DNA of 61,430 nucleotides from Clostridiales bacterium (GTDB lineage: Bacteria > Bacillota > Clostridia > Lachnospirales > Lachnospiraceae), in NCBI GenBank assembly GCA_012522735.1, contig JAAYJU010000253.1, positions 1 through 61,430 on the forward strand. Direction: 5' to 3'. The position numbers were made by a program, and so were the translations under genes. The notes beneath the pieces are model-generated. The model made no database searches, was not told the origin of the DNA, and worked only from the letters and a program-made list of their open reading frames with translations. This document shows positions 45,781 to 54,359 of this stretch, in pieces (positions within the stretch are counted from its first letter, which is position 1; each line of letters opens with the position of its first letter).

Positions 45781-45926
45781 CCTAACAATTTAAAATTTTA
45801 TGTAACATACGACGGAGGGATTATCCTCCCTCAGTAACTATCAACAATCGTAACTTATAACGGAGGAATTGTCCTCCTAACAATTTTAAATTTTATGTAA
45901 CATACGACGGAGGGATTATCCTCCCT
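45781..45926 (-). repeat. Direct repeats with SD hairpins between flgB and flgC
   Basis: A roughly 51-base unit at 45781-45831 recurs at 45876-45926 with one mismatch. In minus-strand sense three hairpins are present: GGAGG/CCTCC with loop ATAATC at 45909-45924 and 45814-45829, and GGAGGA/TCCTCC with loop CAAT at 45862-45877. The last resembles the fliE-proximal hairpins. The region separates the flgB stop from the flgC start. Confidence 0.8.
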
Positions 45927-46315
45927 TATTTATTTTGTAACACCATTTTAAGCCGATTAAATTCCTGTGTCATGGAATCCATCAGCGAATAATAACGTAT
46001 TTGGTTTTCAGCGAGATTCGCTGATTCTGTATCAATATCTACATTGTTGCCGTCCATTCGATAAGAAAGATTAGCATAGTCCGTGTATACCTGACCATTC
46101 AATGTGTCCATTCGAACATTTGCGACACGCTTATCAAGTGAACCGTCACCGGTAAGAGCACCCATCAGATAGGATTCAAATTGTACATCCTTCCTCTTAT
46201 ATCCCGGGGTGTCAACATTTGCTATATTATTACTAATTACCTCGTTCCTTTTCCAGCTGGCATCTGCAGCTTTCTTAAGAACATTTATGTAATTGAAAGC
46301 ATTAGATCCTATCAT
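45926..46315 (-). CDS. flgB: Flagellar basal-body rod protein FlgB
   Basis: A 129-residue rod component and first gene of the fla/che run. Conserved NEVISNNIANVDTPGYKRKD near residue 24 and the C-terminal NQIRYYSLMDSMTQEFNRLK. The start at 46315 follows GGAGG by 9 bases; longer starts upstream would run through the promoter and have no site. Confidence 0.95.
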   Translation of the reverse strand: MIGSNAFNYINVLKKAADASWKRNEVISNNIANVDTPGYKRKDVQFESYLMGALTGDGSLDKRVANVRMDTLNGQVYTDYANLSYRMDGNNVDIDTESANLAENQIRYYSLMDSMTQEFNRLKMVLQNK

Positions 46316-46337
46316 ATGTACATACCTCCATATAATA

Positions 46338-46418
46338 ATTATAAGCAAAAATATGAAAAACACAAGATATATTTGTTAATATAGTAGAATAGTACCACAT
46401 ATTGTAGCTTATTGTCAC
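46338..46418 (-). promoter_or_regulatory. Candidate promoters of the fla/che run
   Basis: The better candidate is GTGACA (46413-46418), 18 bases, then an extended -10 TGGTACTAT with TACTAT at 46389-46394. A second, TTGTGT (46360-46365), 16 bases, TATAAT (46338-46343), lies so close to flgB that the ribosome binding site would be at the RNA end. Both are of the housekeeping type. No FliA-type -10 GCCGATAA was seen. Confidence 0.45.
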
Positions 46419-46468
46419 TATATTTTTATAGGTTTTCACATATTTTTGTCAGATTTCACTCTTTTTAA

Positions 46469-46502
46469 AAAAGGATTTATGGGTATACCCACAAATCCTT
46501 TT
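46469..46502 (-). terminator. Terminator of codY
   Basis: AAAAGGATTT-TGGG-TATA-CCCA-AAATCCTTTT forms an almost perfect 34-base palindrome, followed by TTTT in minus-strand sense, 13 bases behind the codY stop. It separates codY from the fla/che promoter. Confidence 0.8.
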
Positions 46503-46514
46503 GTGTTGTTATTC

Positions 46515-47288
46515 CTATTTATTTTGTAAGTCTTTTAATTCATCGAAAACAACGTCATTTAGTACCTTTATATAGGTTCCCTTCATTCCAGAGGAGCGAG
46601 ACTCTATTACTCCTGCGCTTTCAAACTTTCTAAGTGCATTGACTATCACGGATCTGGTTATACCTACCCGGTCGGCAATTCTACTTGCCACCAGTATTCC
46701 TTCATTTCCTTTTAGTTCATTAAATATATGCTGTATTGCTTCAAGCTCTGAAAATGACAGGGTACTTATGGCTGATTTTACAATCTGTATCTTACGATTT
46801 TCTTCGGCATTTTCCTCGTTTACGGAACGCATCATCTCAAGTCCTACAACTGTTGTACCATATTCGCTTAAGATTATATCATCTAAGGTGTATTGTGCTC
46901 CTGTCTTGTAGATAAATAATGTTCCTAATCTTTCTCCGGCTATGTCAATTGGCGTGATAATTGCCTGATAAGCATCTAGATTGTCAAACTCAAAGCCCAG
47001 AGTACCAAGGTTTACATTCTCTTTTGTTGATAATATATTAAGGAGTCTCTCATTTAGTAATGTGTCAATATACCTTCCGACTGCATCCTTAATTAGCTTC
47101 TTGATTTCAACAATATCCTGTCTGTTCTTTATGCCTAATACCTTGCCCTTTTTACTAATGACTAGCACGTTGGAATCCAGTATGTCACTAAGTACAACAC
47201 ATATGTCATTGAATACAACCTTATGCGAATTATTATTATGCAGAAGATTATTAATCTTCCTAGTCTTATCCAGTAATTGTACACTCAT
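46515..47288 (-). CDS. codY: GTP-sensing global repressor CodY
   Basis: A 257-residue regulator that senses branched-chain amino acids and GTP and represses many genes in rich medium. N-terminal GAF domain (about residues 1-155) with VLVISKKGKVLGIK; C-terminal winged helix-turn-helix with ILVASRIADRVGITRSVIVN near residue 200. The start lies behind GGAGG. It stands directly upstream of the fla/che promoter, and CodY is known to repress motility genes in Bacillus and Clostridium, so local regulation is plausible. Confidence 0.96.
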   Translation of the reverse strand: MSVQLLDKTRKINNLLHNNNSHKVVFNDICVVLSDILDSNVLVISKKGKVLGIKNRQDIVEIKKLIKDAVGRYIDTLLNERLLNILSTKENVNLGTLGFEFDNLDAYQAIITPIDIAGERLGTLFIYKTGAQYTLDDIILSEYGTTVVGLEMMRSVNEENAEENRKIQIVKSAISTLSFSELEAIQHIFNELKGNEGILVASRIADRVGITRSVIVNALRKFESAGVIESRSSGMKGTYIKVLNDVVFDELKDLQNK

Positions 47289-47354
47289 TAATTAGTTCCT
47301 CCAATATTATTCTTATCCTTATAAGCCTTTGATACAAAGAGTTTGACTAAATAA

Positions 47355-47423
47355 GGCAATACAATTGATTTGTTCTAATTGTATTACCTTTTTCATTTTA
47401 TCATATATTATTTTTAAAAACAA
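47355..47423 (-). promoter_or_regulatory. codY promoter and leader hairpin
   Basis: TTGTTT (47418-47423), 17 bases, TAAAAT (47395-47400) in minus-strand sense. Just downstream the leader forms a 12-pair stem GG-AATACAATT/AATTGTATT-CC with a 10-base loop (47355-47388). A TTGAAAATT sequence upstream resembles half a CodY box only. Confidence 0.5.
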
Positions 47424-47539
47424 TACTTTATTCTCTCTTTTGACGCACTTTTTTAGCCAATTTTCAATTTTTCTATCCAATTTTGTATTATTAAGTAATA
47501 AGACTAATTCATACTAATAGAAAAATAATCAGATTTTAG

Positions 47540-49615
47540 TCAATTTAAATTGATATCGGCTGACCTTACATAACCGCAGGTATCATTACTACACACCAGC
47601 TTATTTCCCTTTTCCAGCATTACGCTTTGACATTTACTGCATTTCTCCTTGGAGGGCTTCTGCCAGGTCATAAAACTACAATCAGGATGATTACTACAAC
47701 CAAAATATCTTCTTCCCTTTTTTGTCTTTCTGATTACGACATCTCCACCACAGGATGGACATTCTACACCTATCTTCTCAAGATAAGGCTTTGTATTCCT
47801 GCAATCGGGAAAGCCCGGACAACCCAAGAATTTTCCATGGGGTCCATATTTAATTACCATGTTTCTGCCGCATAACTCACATATCTCTTCACTTACCTCA
47901 TCAGCAATGTGTATCTTATCAAGCTCTTCATGAGCTTTTTCAACTGCTTCATCTAGGTCAGGATAGAAGTTCCTGACTAATGTCTTCCATTCCACAACAC
48001 CGTCTTCAACGCTATCTAGCAAGGATTCCATATTAGCTGTGAAATTCACATCTACAATAGTGGGAAACGCTTTCACCATGATATCATTCACGGCTTCTCC
48101 AAGCTCGGTTGTATAAAGATTCTTATTCTCCTTAATAACATATCTTCTGGCTATTATTGTGCTTATAGTCGGAGAATAGGTAGAGGGTCTGCCTATTCCA
48201 AGCTCCTCAAGAGTCTTAACAAGAGATGCCTCAGTGTAATGAGCGGGAGGCTGGGTAAAATGTTGACTATTCTTCAGTTCACTTAGGTTAAGCACATCTC
48301 CCTCATTTAATGTCTCATAGGTAGCCTTGATATCCTCGCTATCCTCGTCTTGTTGATAAACGCTTAAAAAGCCTTCAAACAAAAGCTTGGAGGCGGCTGT
48401 GGAAAACCAATGCTCATTGCCCTCTATCCTTATTGAAGTCGTTTCATATTTGGCCGGCTGCATTCTAGAGGCTACAAATCGCTTCCATATAAGCTGATAG
48501 AGACGGTATTGATCTCTTGATAAGGAATCTTTAATATCCGTAGGTGTAAACTGTACATTTGTAGGACGAATAGCCTCATGGGCATCTTGAACTCTTTTTC
48601 CTGTGCGGCCATTATTTGCCTCTAAATTAACAAACTCCTTACCATATTCTTTCTCTATATATTCCTTAACTAAGGCATCTGCCTCATTACTTATACGGAC
48701 CGAATCCGTACGCAGGTAAGTAATCAGACCTATGCTACCATGCCCCTTAATGTTTATTCCTTCATATAATTGCTGTGCAAGCTGCATTGTCTTTTTAGTA
48801 GAGTAATTTAATGTCTTTGCAGCCTCCTGTTGAAGTGTACTGGTGGTAAAGGGTAGAGGTGATTTTCTTATCCTCTCTCCCCTCTTAATTTCCTTTATAA
48901 TAAATCTTGCATCTTTCAGCTCATCTAGAATCTTTCTTACTTCTTCTTCCGAACTAATTACAGTCTTAGTCTTGTTCTTTCCGATATATTTTGCCACTAG
49001 AGGGTTTTTCTTTCCCTGAAGAGCAAACTCTGCTTCTAGGTTCCAGTATTCCTCTGGTATAAATGAGTTAATCTCATTCTCCCTGTCACATATTATTCTA
49101 AGAGCCACCGATTGAACTCTTCCTGCGCTTAATCCTCTTTTTATCTTACTCCATAGCAAGGGACTTATGGAATATCCAACCATTCGATCTAAGATTCTTC
49201 TAGCTTGCTGTGCATCTATGAGATTCATATCCAGCTTTCTTGCCTCTTTAATGGAGGATTTAACAGCATTTTTAGTTATTTCATTAAAAACTATTCTATT
49301 TTCTTTAGATAAGTCCAGCTTCAATGTATGAGACAAATGCCATGAAATAGCTTCACCCTCCCTATCCGGGTCAGTCGCAAGGTAGACCTTGTCAGCCTTT
49401 TTAACAGCTTTTCTTAACTTGGCAAGTAATTCCCCCTTACCACGTATGGTTATATACTTAGGTTCATAATCATTAGCAATATCTATACCAAGCTGGCTCT
49501 TTGGTAAGTCCCTTACATGTCCATTGGATGCAAGAACTTCATAATTATTTCCTAAAAACTTTTTAATGGTCTTCGCTTTTGCCGGAGATTCCACAATCAC
49601 AAGATATCTTGGCAT
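47540..49615 (-). CDS. topA: DNA topoisomerase I
   Basis: A 691-residue type IA topoisomerase that relaxes negative supercoils. TOPRIM domain with YLVIVESPAKAKTIKKFLGN and ATDPDREGEAISWH; the catalytic tyrosine lies in GLITYLRTDSVRIS near residue 300; three C-terminal zinc fingers (CELCGRNM, CPSCGGDV and CSKCQSVM) complete it. The start at 49615 follows GAGGAG. Confidence 0.97.
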   Translation of the reverse strand: MPRYLVIVESPAKAKTIKKFLGNNYEVLASNGHVRDLPKSQLGIDIANDYEPKYITIRGKGELLAKLRKAVKKADKVYLATDPDREGEAISWHLSHTLKLDLSKENRIVFNEITKNAVKSSIKEARKLDMNLIDAQQARRILDRMVGYSISPLLWSKIKRGLSAGRVQSVALRIICDRENEINSFIPEEYWNLEAEFALQGKKNPLVAKYIGKNKTKTVISSEEEVRKILDELKDARFIIKEIKRGERIRKSPLPFTTSTLQQEAAKTLNYSTKKTMQLAQQLYEGINIKGHGSIGLITYLRTDSVRISNEADALVKEYIEKEYGKEFVNLEANNGRTGKRVQDAHEAIRPTNVQFTPTDIKDSLSRDQYRLYQLIWKRFVASRMQPAKYETTSIRIEGNEHWFSTAASKLLFEGFLSVYQQDEDSEDIKATYETLNEGDVLNLSELKNSQHFTQPPAHYTEASLVKTLEELGIGRPSTYSPTISTIIARRYVIKENKNLYTTELGEAVNDIMVKAFPTIVDVNFTANMESLLDSVEDGVVEWKTLVRNFYPDLDEAVEKAHEELDKIHIADEVSEEICELCGRNMVIKYGPHGKFLGCPGFPDCRNTKPYLEKIGVECPSCGGDVVIRKTKKGRRYFGCSNHPDCSFMTWQKPSKEKCSKCQSVMLEKGNKLVCSNDTCGYVRSADINLN

Positions 49616-49698
49616 AATCAAACTCCTCTTCTATGTGAAAATATACATGTCATTTATATAATGTATTATGTTTATATAGTCTTTTTGGCCTGTGCCAA

Positions 49699-49727
49699 AG
49701 CATAAACTAGCATACACTATTTGTCAA
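49699..49727 (-). promoter_or_regulatory. topA promoter
   Basis: TTGACA (49722-49727), 17 bases, TATGCT (49699-49704) in minus-strand sense. A TTTGGC-acag-GCCAAA stem-loop (49684-49699) begins at the -10 end, at the expected RNA start. Confidence 0.65.
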
Positions 49728-49769
49728 GCCGTTTCAAGTTTATTTTTTTATAGAAAATATTAAATTGGT

Positions 49770-50951
49770 CTAAACAGGTCTTCTAGTGTAATAATTTTTG
49801 AATGGTTGACTAATTATATCCTTTAGCTCCATGGATAAAAGATACTCCATTATTTCTCCCAAATCAAACCCTGTTATGCTTACAATATCCTCAATATGCA
49901 TTGGTGATAGGGTAAGAATGTCATATATTGCCTGCTCACTGGAATCTAGTATGCCAGTGAGTTTTAACTGATCATCCCCGCTATTGAAGTATTCCAAAAA
50001 GTCCTCAAGGATATCTTTGGGTGAGGTAACCACCTTAGCACCCATCTTAATTAAGTTATTACAGCCCTTACTGAGCTTATCTGTAATCCTTCCGGGTACC
50101 GCATATATATTCTTCCCCTGATCAAGTCCCATGTCCACAGTTATCAGTGAACCGCTTTTCTCTTTGGCTTCAATGACCAGAATACCATCGCTTAAAGCAC
50201 TGATAATCCGGTTACGCATGGGAAAATGATATGCTAAAGGCTTTATACCGGGGCCGTATTCTGAGATGATTCCACCCTTAGCCTGTATATCCATGTATAG
50301 CTTTATATTCTCAGCAGGATAACATATATCTATTCCACACCCCATAATCCCGTAGGTTATTCCCTCTGACGAAAGGGCCCCCATATGAGCATAGGAATCG
50401 ATTCCCCTAGCAAGCCCGCTTATAATGGTAATATCCTCTCTAGCTAAGGCGGACGCTAGATATTTTGCGGTTTCCTTTCCATATATAGAACATTCTCTTG
50501 CCCCGACAATGGATATAATTTTTTTCTTATCAGGTAATGGATTCCCCTTATAATAAAGTAAAAATGGTGGATCATATATATTTCTTAATTTATCAGGATA
50601 TGAATCATCTAGCATTGTTACAAATTTTATTCCATGATTCTTAAGATATTCCAAGTTTTTTATTAATAGATCCATATCTCTTCCCTTTATTGTTGCTTCT
50701 AAGTCACCTTCCATGATAGCTATTCCATTCATATTAGAGACTTTTATCATATCCTCTAGGGCGCAAATTGATGCATTATATACTTCCTTAGGACTCCCAA
50801 AGTATTCTAGTATAGCATTTATTTTATTAGCTCTTAAGTTAGGAATACTTCCAATCCAATATCTATAAGCCTCCTCTTCCATCGCACTATTCTCCACTGT
50901 ATTATTCTTTCTCATTTCAATATGCTTTTCCATTTTACTATTCTTCTTCAT
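49770..50951 (-). CDS. dprA: DNA processing protein DprA
   Basis: A 393-residue RecA loader for incoming single-stranded DNA in transformation. The Rossmann-fold core has SIVGARECSIYGKETAKYLA near residue 130 and IISGLARGIDSYAHMGAL near 163, and RNRIISALSDGILVIEAKEK further on; a C-terminal winged-helix domain spans about 325-385. Its ATG overlaps the comM stop by one base (TGATG). Presence with comM suggests at least remnants of competence. Confidence 0.95.
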   Translation of the reverse strand: MKKNSKMEKHIEMRKNNTVENSAMEEEAYRYWIGSIPNLRANKINAILEYFGSPKEVYNASICALEDMIKVSNMNGIAIMEGDLEATIKGRDMDLLIKNLEYLKNHGIKFVTMLDDSYPDKLRNIYDPPFLLYYKGNPLPDKKKIISIVGARECSIYGKETAKYLASALAREDITIISGLARGIDSYAHMGALSSEGITYGIMGCGIDICYPAENIKLYMDIQAKGGIISEYGPGIKPLAYHFPMRNRIISALSDGILVIEAKEKSGSLITVDMGLDQGKNIYAVPGRITDKLSKGCNNLIKMGAKVVTSPKDILEDFLEYFNSGDDQLKLTGILDSSEQAIYDILTLSPMHIEDIVSITGFDLGEIMEYLLSMELKDIISQPFKNYYTRRPV

Positions 50952-52486
50952 CACATCTCCCCCCAATACTTTCCGTCTATACTTCTGTAGCAGATAGCCT
51001 CACTGATATGCTTGGTGCTTATCCTTTCACTCAAATCCAAATCTGCGATAGTACGAGCGACCTTGAGTATCCTATGATAGGCCCTTGCTGTTAGATTCAT
51101 CTTCCTAAATGCTTGCTCTAGAAGAGATTGCTCCTTAGCCTCCAGCTTACAGTATTTTCTTATATTTTTCGGAGTTAGCTGACTGTTAAACCATATGCCT
51201 TGATTTTCATAGCGTTTCAATTGGATTTGCCTTGCTTTATAAATACGCTTTCTAATATCTGATGAATTTTCCTCATCCTTTTTGTTTTGAAGCTCCTTGT
51301 AATCAATCTGCATTGCTTCTATACATATATCAAATCTATCCAGTAGAGGCTTAGATATTTTACCCAGATATCGCTTAACCATAGGCAGAGAACAGCTGCA
51401 TTTATTCCTGTCCGGATAGTATCCACAAGAACAAGGGTTCATGGAGGCAACCATCATGAAGCCAGCAGGATAGCGAAATGTTGCATTAAGCCTTGATATG
51501 GTTATTGCCTTTTCTTCAAGTGGTTGTCTGAGAACTTCTATCGTATTCTTATTAAATTCAGGAAGCTCGTCCAAGAAGAGGACTCCAAGATGGGCTAGAC
51601 TTATCTCACCGGGTTTTGGTATTGTACCTCCACCCACTAATGCAGTTGTAGTAATAGAGTGATGGGGAGAGCGAAAGGGCCGCCTTGTAATAAGTGCTCT
51701 ATTATCCAATAATCCTGCAATGCTATATATCTTTGATATCTCCATGCTTTCCTCAAATGTTAGCTCAGGCATAATAGTGGGTATCCTTTTGGCTAGCATG
51801 GTCTTACCGGAACCCGGGGGACCTATCATCAAAATATTATGCATTCCTGATACAGCAATCTCTATTGCCCTCTTTACCGCTGCTTGACCTGCCACCTCGG
51901 AAAAATCCACATCTTCATTTGACACAGGATTCTCAAAAAGCCTGTCCACATCGATAGTATTTGGTTTATGTATAGTGAAATCGCTTAGAAGGTTAACAGC
52001 CTCGGTTATGGTAGATACACTGTAAATCTCTATACCGTTTACTACAGCCCCCTCCTCTGCATTATCCTTTGGAACGACGCACCTTAAAAAGCCCTGCTTC
52101 TTTGCCGCATATACAAGGGGCAGGACACCGTTAACCTTATTGATTTTACCGTTAAGACTAAGCTCACCGATTATGAGGGTACCTTCAAGATTCTCTTCAA
52201 GAATATGGCCAAAGGCCGCAAGAATTGCTATAGCGACAGGCAAATCAAAGGCTGTTCCTTCCTTTCTAATATCTGCCGGAGATAGATTGACAGTAATCCG
52301 CTTGGCCGGAAGCATATAACCGGAGTTCTTCAGGGCTATTCGCACTCTTTCCCTTGCTTCCTTAACCTCTGAATTAAGTAAGCCTACCATGTCAAAGAGG
52401 GGAAGTCCATCGCTTACATCCGCCTCCACACTTACAATCAGCCCGTCGATTCCATGGATTACTGCACTATATACTTTAGAAAACAT
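50951..52486 (-). CDS. comM: Competence-associated Mg-chelatase-like ATPase ComM
   Basis: A 511-residue YifB/ComM helicase that aids branch migration during DNA uptake. N-terminal Lon-protease-like domain with LPAKRITVNLSPADIRKEG; AAA+ core with MIGPPGSGKTMLAKRIPTI near residue 215, RSPHHSITTTALVGGG and VLFLDELPEF; C-terminal helical domain with RAYHRILKVARTIADL. The start at 52486 follows AAAGGAGAAGCTTA. Confidence 0.95.
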   Translation of the reverse strand: MFSKVYSAVIHGIDGLIVSVEADVSDGLPLFDMVGLLNSEVKEARERVRIALKNSGYMLPAKRITVNLSPADIRKEGTAFDLPVAIAILAAFGHILEENLEGTLIIGELSLNGKINKVNGVLPLVYAAKKQGFLRCVVPKDNAEEGAVVNGIEIYSVSTITEAVNLLSDFTIHKPNTIDVDRLFENPVSNEDVDFSEVAGQAAVKRAIEIAVSGMHNILMIGPPGSGKTMLAKRIPTIMPELTFEESMEISKIYSIAGLLDNRALITRRPFRSPHHSITTTALVGGGTIPKPGEISLAHLGVLFLDELPEFNKNTIEVLRQPLEEKAITISRLNATFRYPAGFMMVASMNPCSCGYYPDRNKCSCSLPMVKRYLGKISKPLLDRFDICIEAMQIDYKELQNKKDEENSSDIRKRIYKARQIQLKRYENQGIWFNSQLTPKNIRKYCKLEAKEQSLLEQAFRKMNLTARAYHRILKVARTIADLDLSERISTKHISEAICYRSIDGKYWGEM

Positions 52487-52660
52487 TAAGCTTCTCCTTT
52501 CATTGTCTCTCCACAATGAAAGAATCATTTGCTAAGGGTAGTATAGCAAAATATGTAAATTATTGCAAGATGAAAATTGTTACGGACTTTACCATAGACT
52601 GTGCATATAATAAACTAATAATATATAAAATGCGGCTATAAGTCTGAATGGAGGATGTAT

Positions 52661-52918
52661 ATGCGTTTATGTGATTTACGTGAGAAGGAAGTAATAAACT
52701 GCAGGGATTGCCGCAGATTGGGTTATGTGTGTGATATCGAATTTGACGTTTGTGATGGTTGTATTACACACATCATAGTGCCTGGACCCTGTAAAATATT
52801 TGGAATACTTGGAAGAGATCATGAATATGTAATCAGTAGTTGTTGTATCAAGCAGATAGGAGTAGATATTATACTGGTTGATGTTGATATCGAAAAATGT
52901 CTTGTAAAATGCGATTAA
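52661..52918 (+). CDS. YlmC/YmxH family sporulation protein
   Basis: An 85-residue PRC-barrel protein of the YlmC/YmxH type: MRLCDLREKEVINCRDCRRL at the start, FDVCDGCITHIIVPG in the middle. Seven cysteines are unusual for a PRC-barrel and may bind metal. The start at 52661 follows GGAGG by 6 bases. It is divergent from comM; a TATAAT lies about 50 bases upstream but without a clear -35. Role in sporulation is taken from the family. Confidence 0.85.
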   Translation: MRLCDLREKEVINCRDCRRLGYVCDIEFDVCDGCITHIIVPGPCKIFGILGRDHEYVISSCCIKQIGVDIILVDVDIEKCLVKCD

Positions 52919-52940
52919 TAGTTTTTTTACAAATATTATC

Positions 52941-53005
52941 TTGACCTATAGAGGAATCTCAAATATAATCAATGTATAGTATAATGATTAATTTAATATA
53001 CTATA
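52941..53005 (+). promoter_or_regulatory. nrdR promoter and inverted repeat
   Basis: TTGACC (52941-52946), 17 bases, TATAAT (52964-52969). Directly downstream TATAGTATA (52975-52983) and TATACTATA (52997-53005) form an inverted repeat at the expected RNA start, a possible operator. Confidence 0.65.
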
Positions 53006-53038
53006 TATGCGATAGATTAAATTGGGAGGATTATTACT

Positions 53039-53491
53039 ATGAAATGTCCGTTTTGTAGCAAAGATAACACAAGAGTTATTGATTCAAGGCCTGCTGATGA
53101 TAATAATTCTATCCGTAGAAGAAGACAGTGTGACGACTGTCAACGAAGATTCACTACATACGAAAAGATTGAATCTATCCCCCTTGTTGTCATCAAGAAG
53201 GATAACAATCGTGAACCATATGATCGTTCAAAGATTGAAGCCGGAGTATTCCGCTCCTGTCATAAAAGACCCATATCCATTGACCAAATCACTACATTGG
53301 TTGATGAGGTAGAGAATATTATTTTTTCAAGAGAAGACAAGGAAATACCAAGCTATATTATTGGTGAAATCCTAATGGATAAACTTAAGGAGCTTGATGC
53401 CGTTGCATATGTAAGATTTGCTTCGGTATATCGTGAATTCAAAGATGTTAATACATTCATGAACGAGTTAAAAAAGATACTTGACAGTTGA
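53039..53491 (+). CDS. nrdR: Transcriptional repressor NrdR
   Basis: A 150-residue repressor of ribonucleotide reductase genes. Zinc ribbon CPFC at the start and CDDC near residue 32, followed by an ATP-cone domain (about residues 49-139) with VVIKKDNNREPYDRSKIEAG. It senses dATP/ATP. The start follows GGGAGG. It is followed by a strong terminator. Confidence 0.97.
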   Translation: MKCPFCSKDNTRVIDSRPADDNNSIRRRRQCDDCQRRFTTYEKIESIPLVVIKKDNNREPYDRSKIEAGVFRSCHKRPISIDQITTLVDEVENIIFSREDKEIPSYIIGEILMDKLKELDAVAYVRFASVYREFKDVNTFMNELKKILDS

Positions 53492-53521
53492 TTATTATCC
53501 CCATATTGGTTAAACACTGAC

Positions 53522-53562
53522 GACTACCCGAGGCGATCTTACTTAGATTGTCTCGGGTAGTC
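53522..53562. terminator. Strong terminator behind nrdR
   Basis: GACTACCCGAG and CTCGGGTAGTC, extended inward by seven more pairs including two G-T, form an 18-pair stem with a 5-base loop. It lies between the convergent nrdR and DUF4163-like genes and probably stops both. Confidence 0.85.
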
Positions 53563-53589
53563 ACTTTATAATATATTTTCTTTCTACTT

Positions 53590-54249
53590 CTATTCAGTCG
53601 GAATAGTTCTTTCAAACTCTGCATGGTCGCCTAGATAATGAGGGACAGATATGCTTACTCCAAGCTTATCTGGTGTCAGGTAGCTATATATCTCAAGATA
53701 GTTATCAGGACCTATGATATCCGCAGACTCGAAACCCATAAGTAATATTTCCTTACCGAGTCCCTTGATATAATCCCTTACAAGCTGGGGATAATCCTTA
53801 ATATCATAATCTTTAGTAACAATATCCCAGAAATTAATTTCATCAGCTAAGGATTTTACATCTGTAATAAAATCCGAGAGCTTAACACGTCTATTATTTT
53901 CCTTGTCTATGTTTGTAGTATAAATCATCTGTGTAGGATAAGCCGCATAGGGACTATAAAAATCTGCAATATAAAGTATACTTAGGTATCGATTATCGTT
54001 ACGCTTTATGTCATAGGTGATTCGTAAAGTATCCGGTAGGTATAAGCCCCTTTCTTCCGGAGCCGGTGTCATAGTATAGTCAGAATATATATTTAATATA
54101 GAGCCTATATCCTGCAATATTATCTTATTCCAAGCATCTACCTTCTCGCTGTTGGCTTCGGATACTATAATAGGATAAGCTACATGGGTACTGTTTCTTT
54201 GAAATGTGTTCTCCCTAATCTCGTATCCGCTACCACTTATATGCTCCAT
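53590..54249 (-). CDS. DUF4163/RsiV-like protein
   Basis: A 219-residue protein similar in layout to DUF4163-DUF3298 (PdaC/RsiV-like) proteins: an N-terminal region with YEIRENTFQRNSTHVAYPII, a central segment with YIADFYSPYAAYPTQMIYTT (where the typical GGAHPN-type motif would be), and the C-terminal SYLTPDKLGVSISVPHYLGD. No signal peptide or membrane segment is visible with the start at 54249, unlike many relatives. The start follows AAGGG by 8 bases. Function unknown. Confidence 0.6.
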   Translation of the reverse strand: MEHISGSGYEIRENTFQRNSTHVAYPIIVSEANSEKVDAWNKIILQDIGSILNIYSDYTMTPAPEERGLYLPDTLRITYDIKRNDNRYLSILYIADFYSPYAAYPTQMIYTTNIDKENNRRVKLSDFITDVKSLADEINFWDIVTKDYDIKDYPQLVRDYIKGLGKEILLMGFESADIIGPDNYLEIYSYLTPDKLGVSISVPHYLGDHAEFERTIPTE

Positions 54250-54359
54250 CTACAAGCCCTTCAAAATCTTTTCTTGTTAAAGGATACGTTTGAATATAAA
54301 TTTTATGTCTGTACACTTCATGAATTTGCAGATTAGAAGTGATTATACTTTTGTGAACC

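Noticed and set aside
45231-45926. Repeats around flgC as a CRISPR array
   Set aside because: Only two units per gap, no regular spacers, and no cas genes in the window.
46316-46420. CodY box in the fla/che promoter
   Set aside because: No stretch matching AATTTTCWGAAAATT with few mismatches was seen; codY lying next door is not evidence of binding.
52590-52640. Sigma-E type promoter for the YmxH-like gene
   Set aside because: A CATATAAT -10 is present but no matching -35 was found at the right distance, so the sporulation promoter is not supported.
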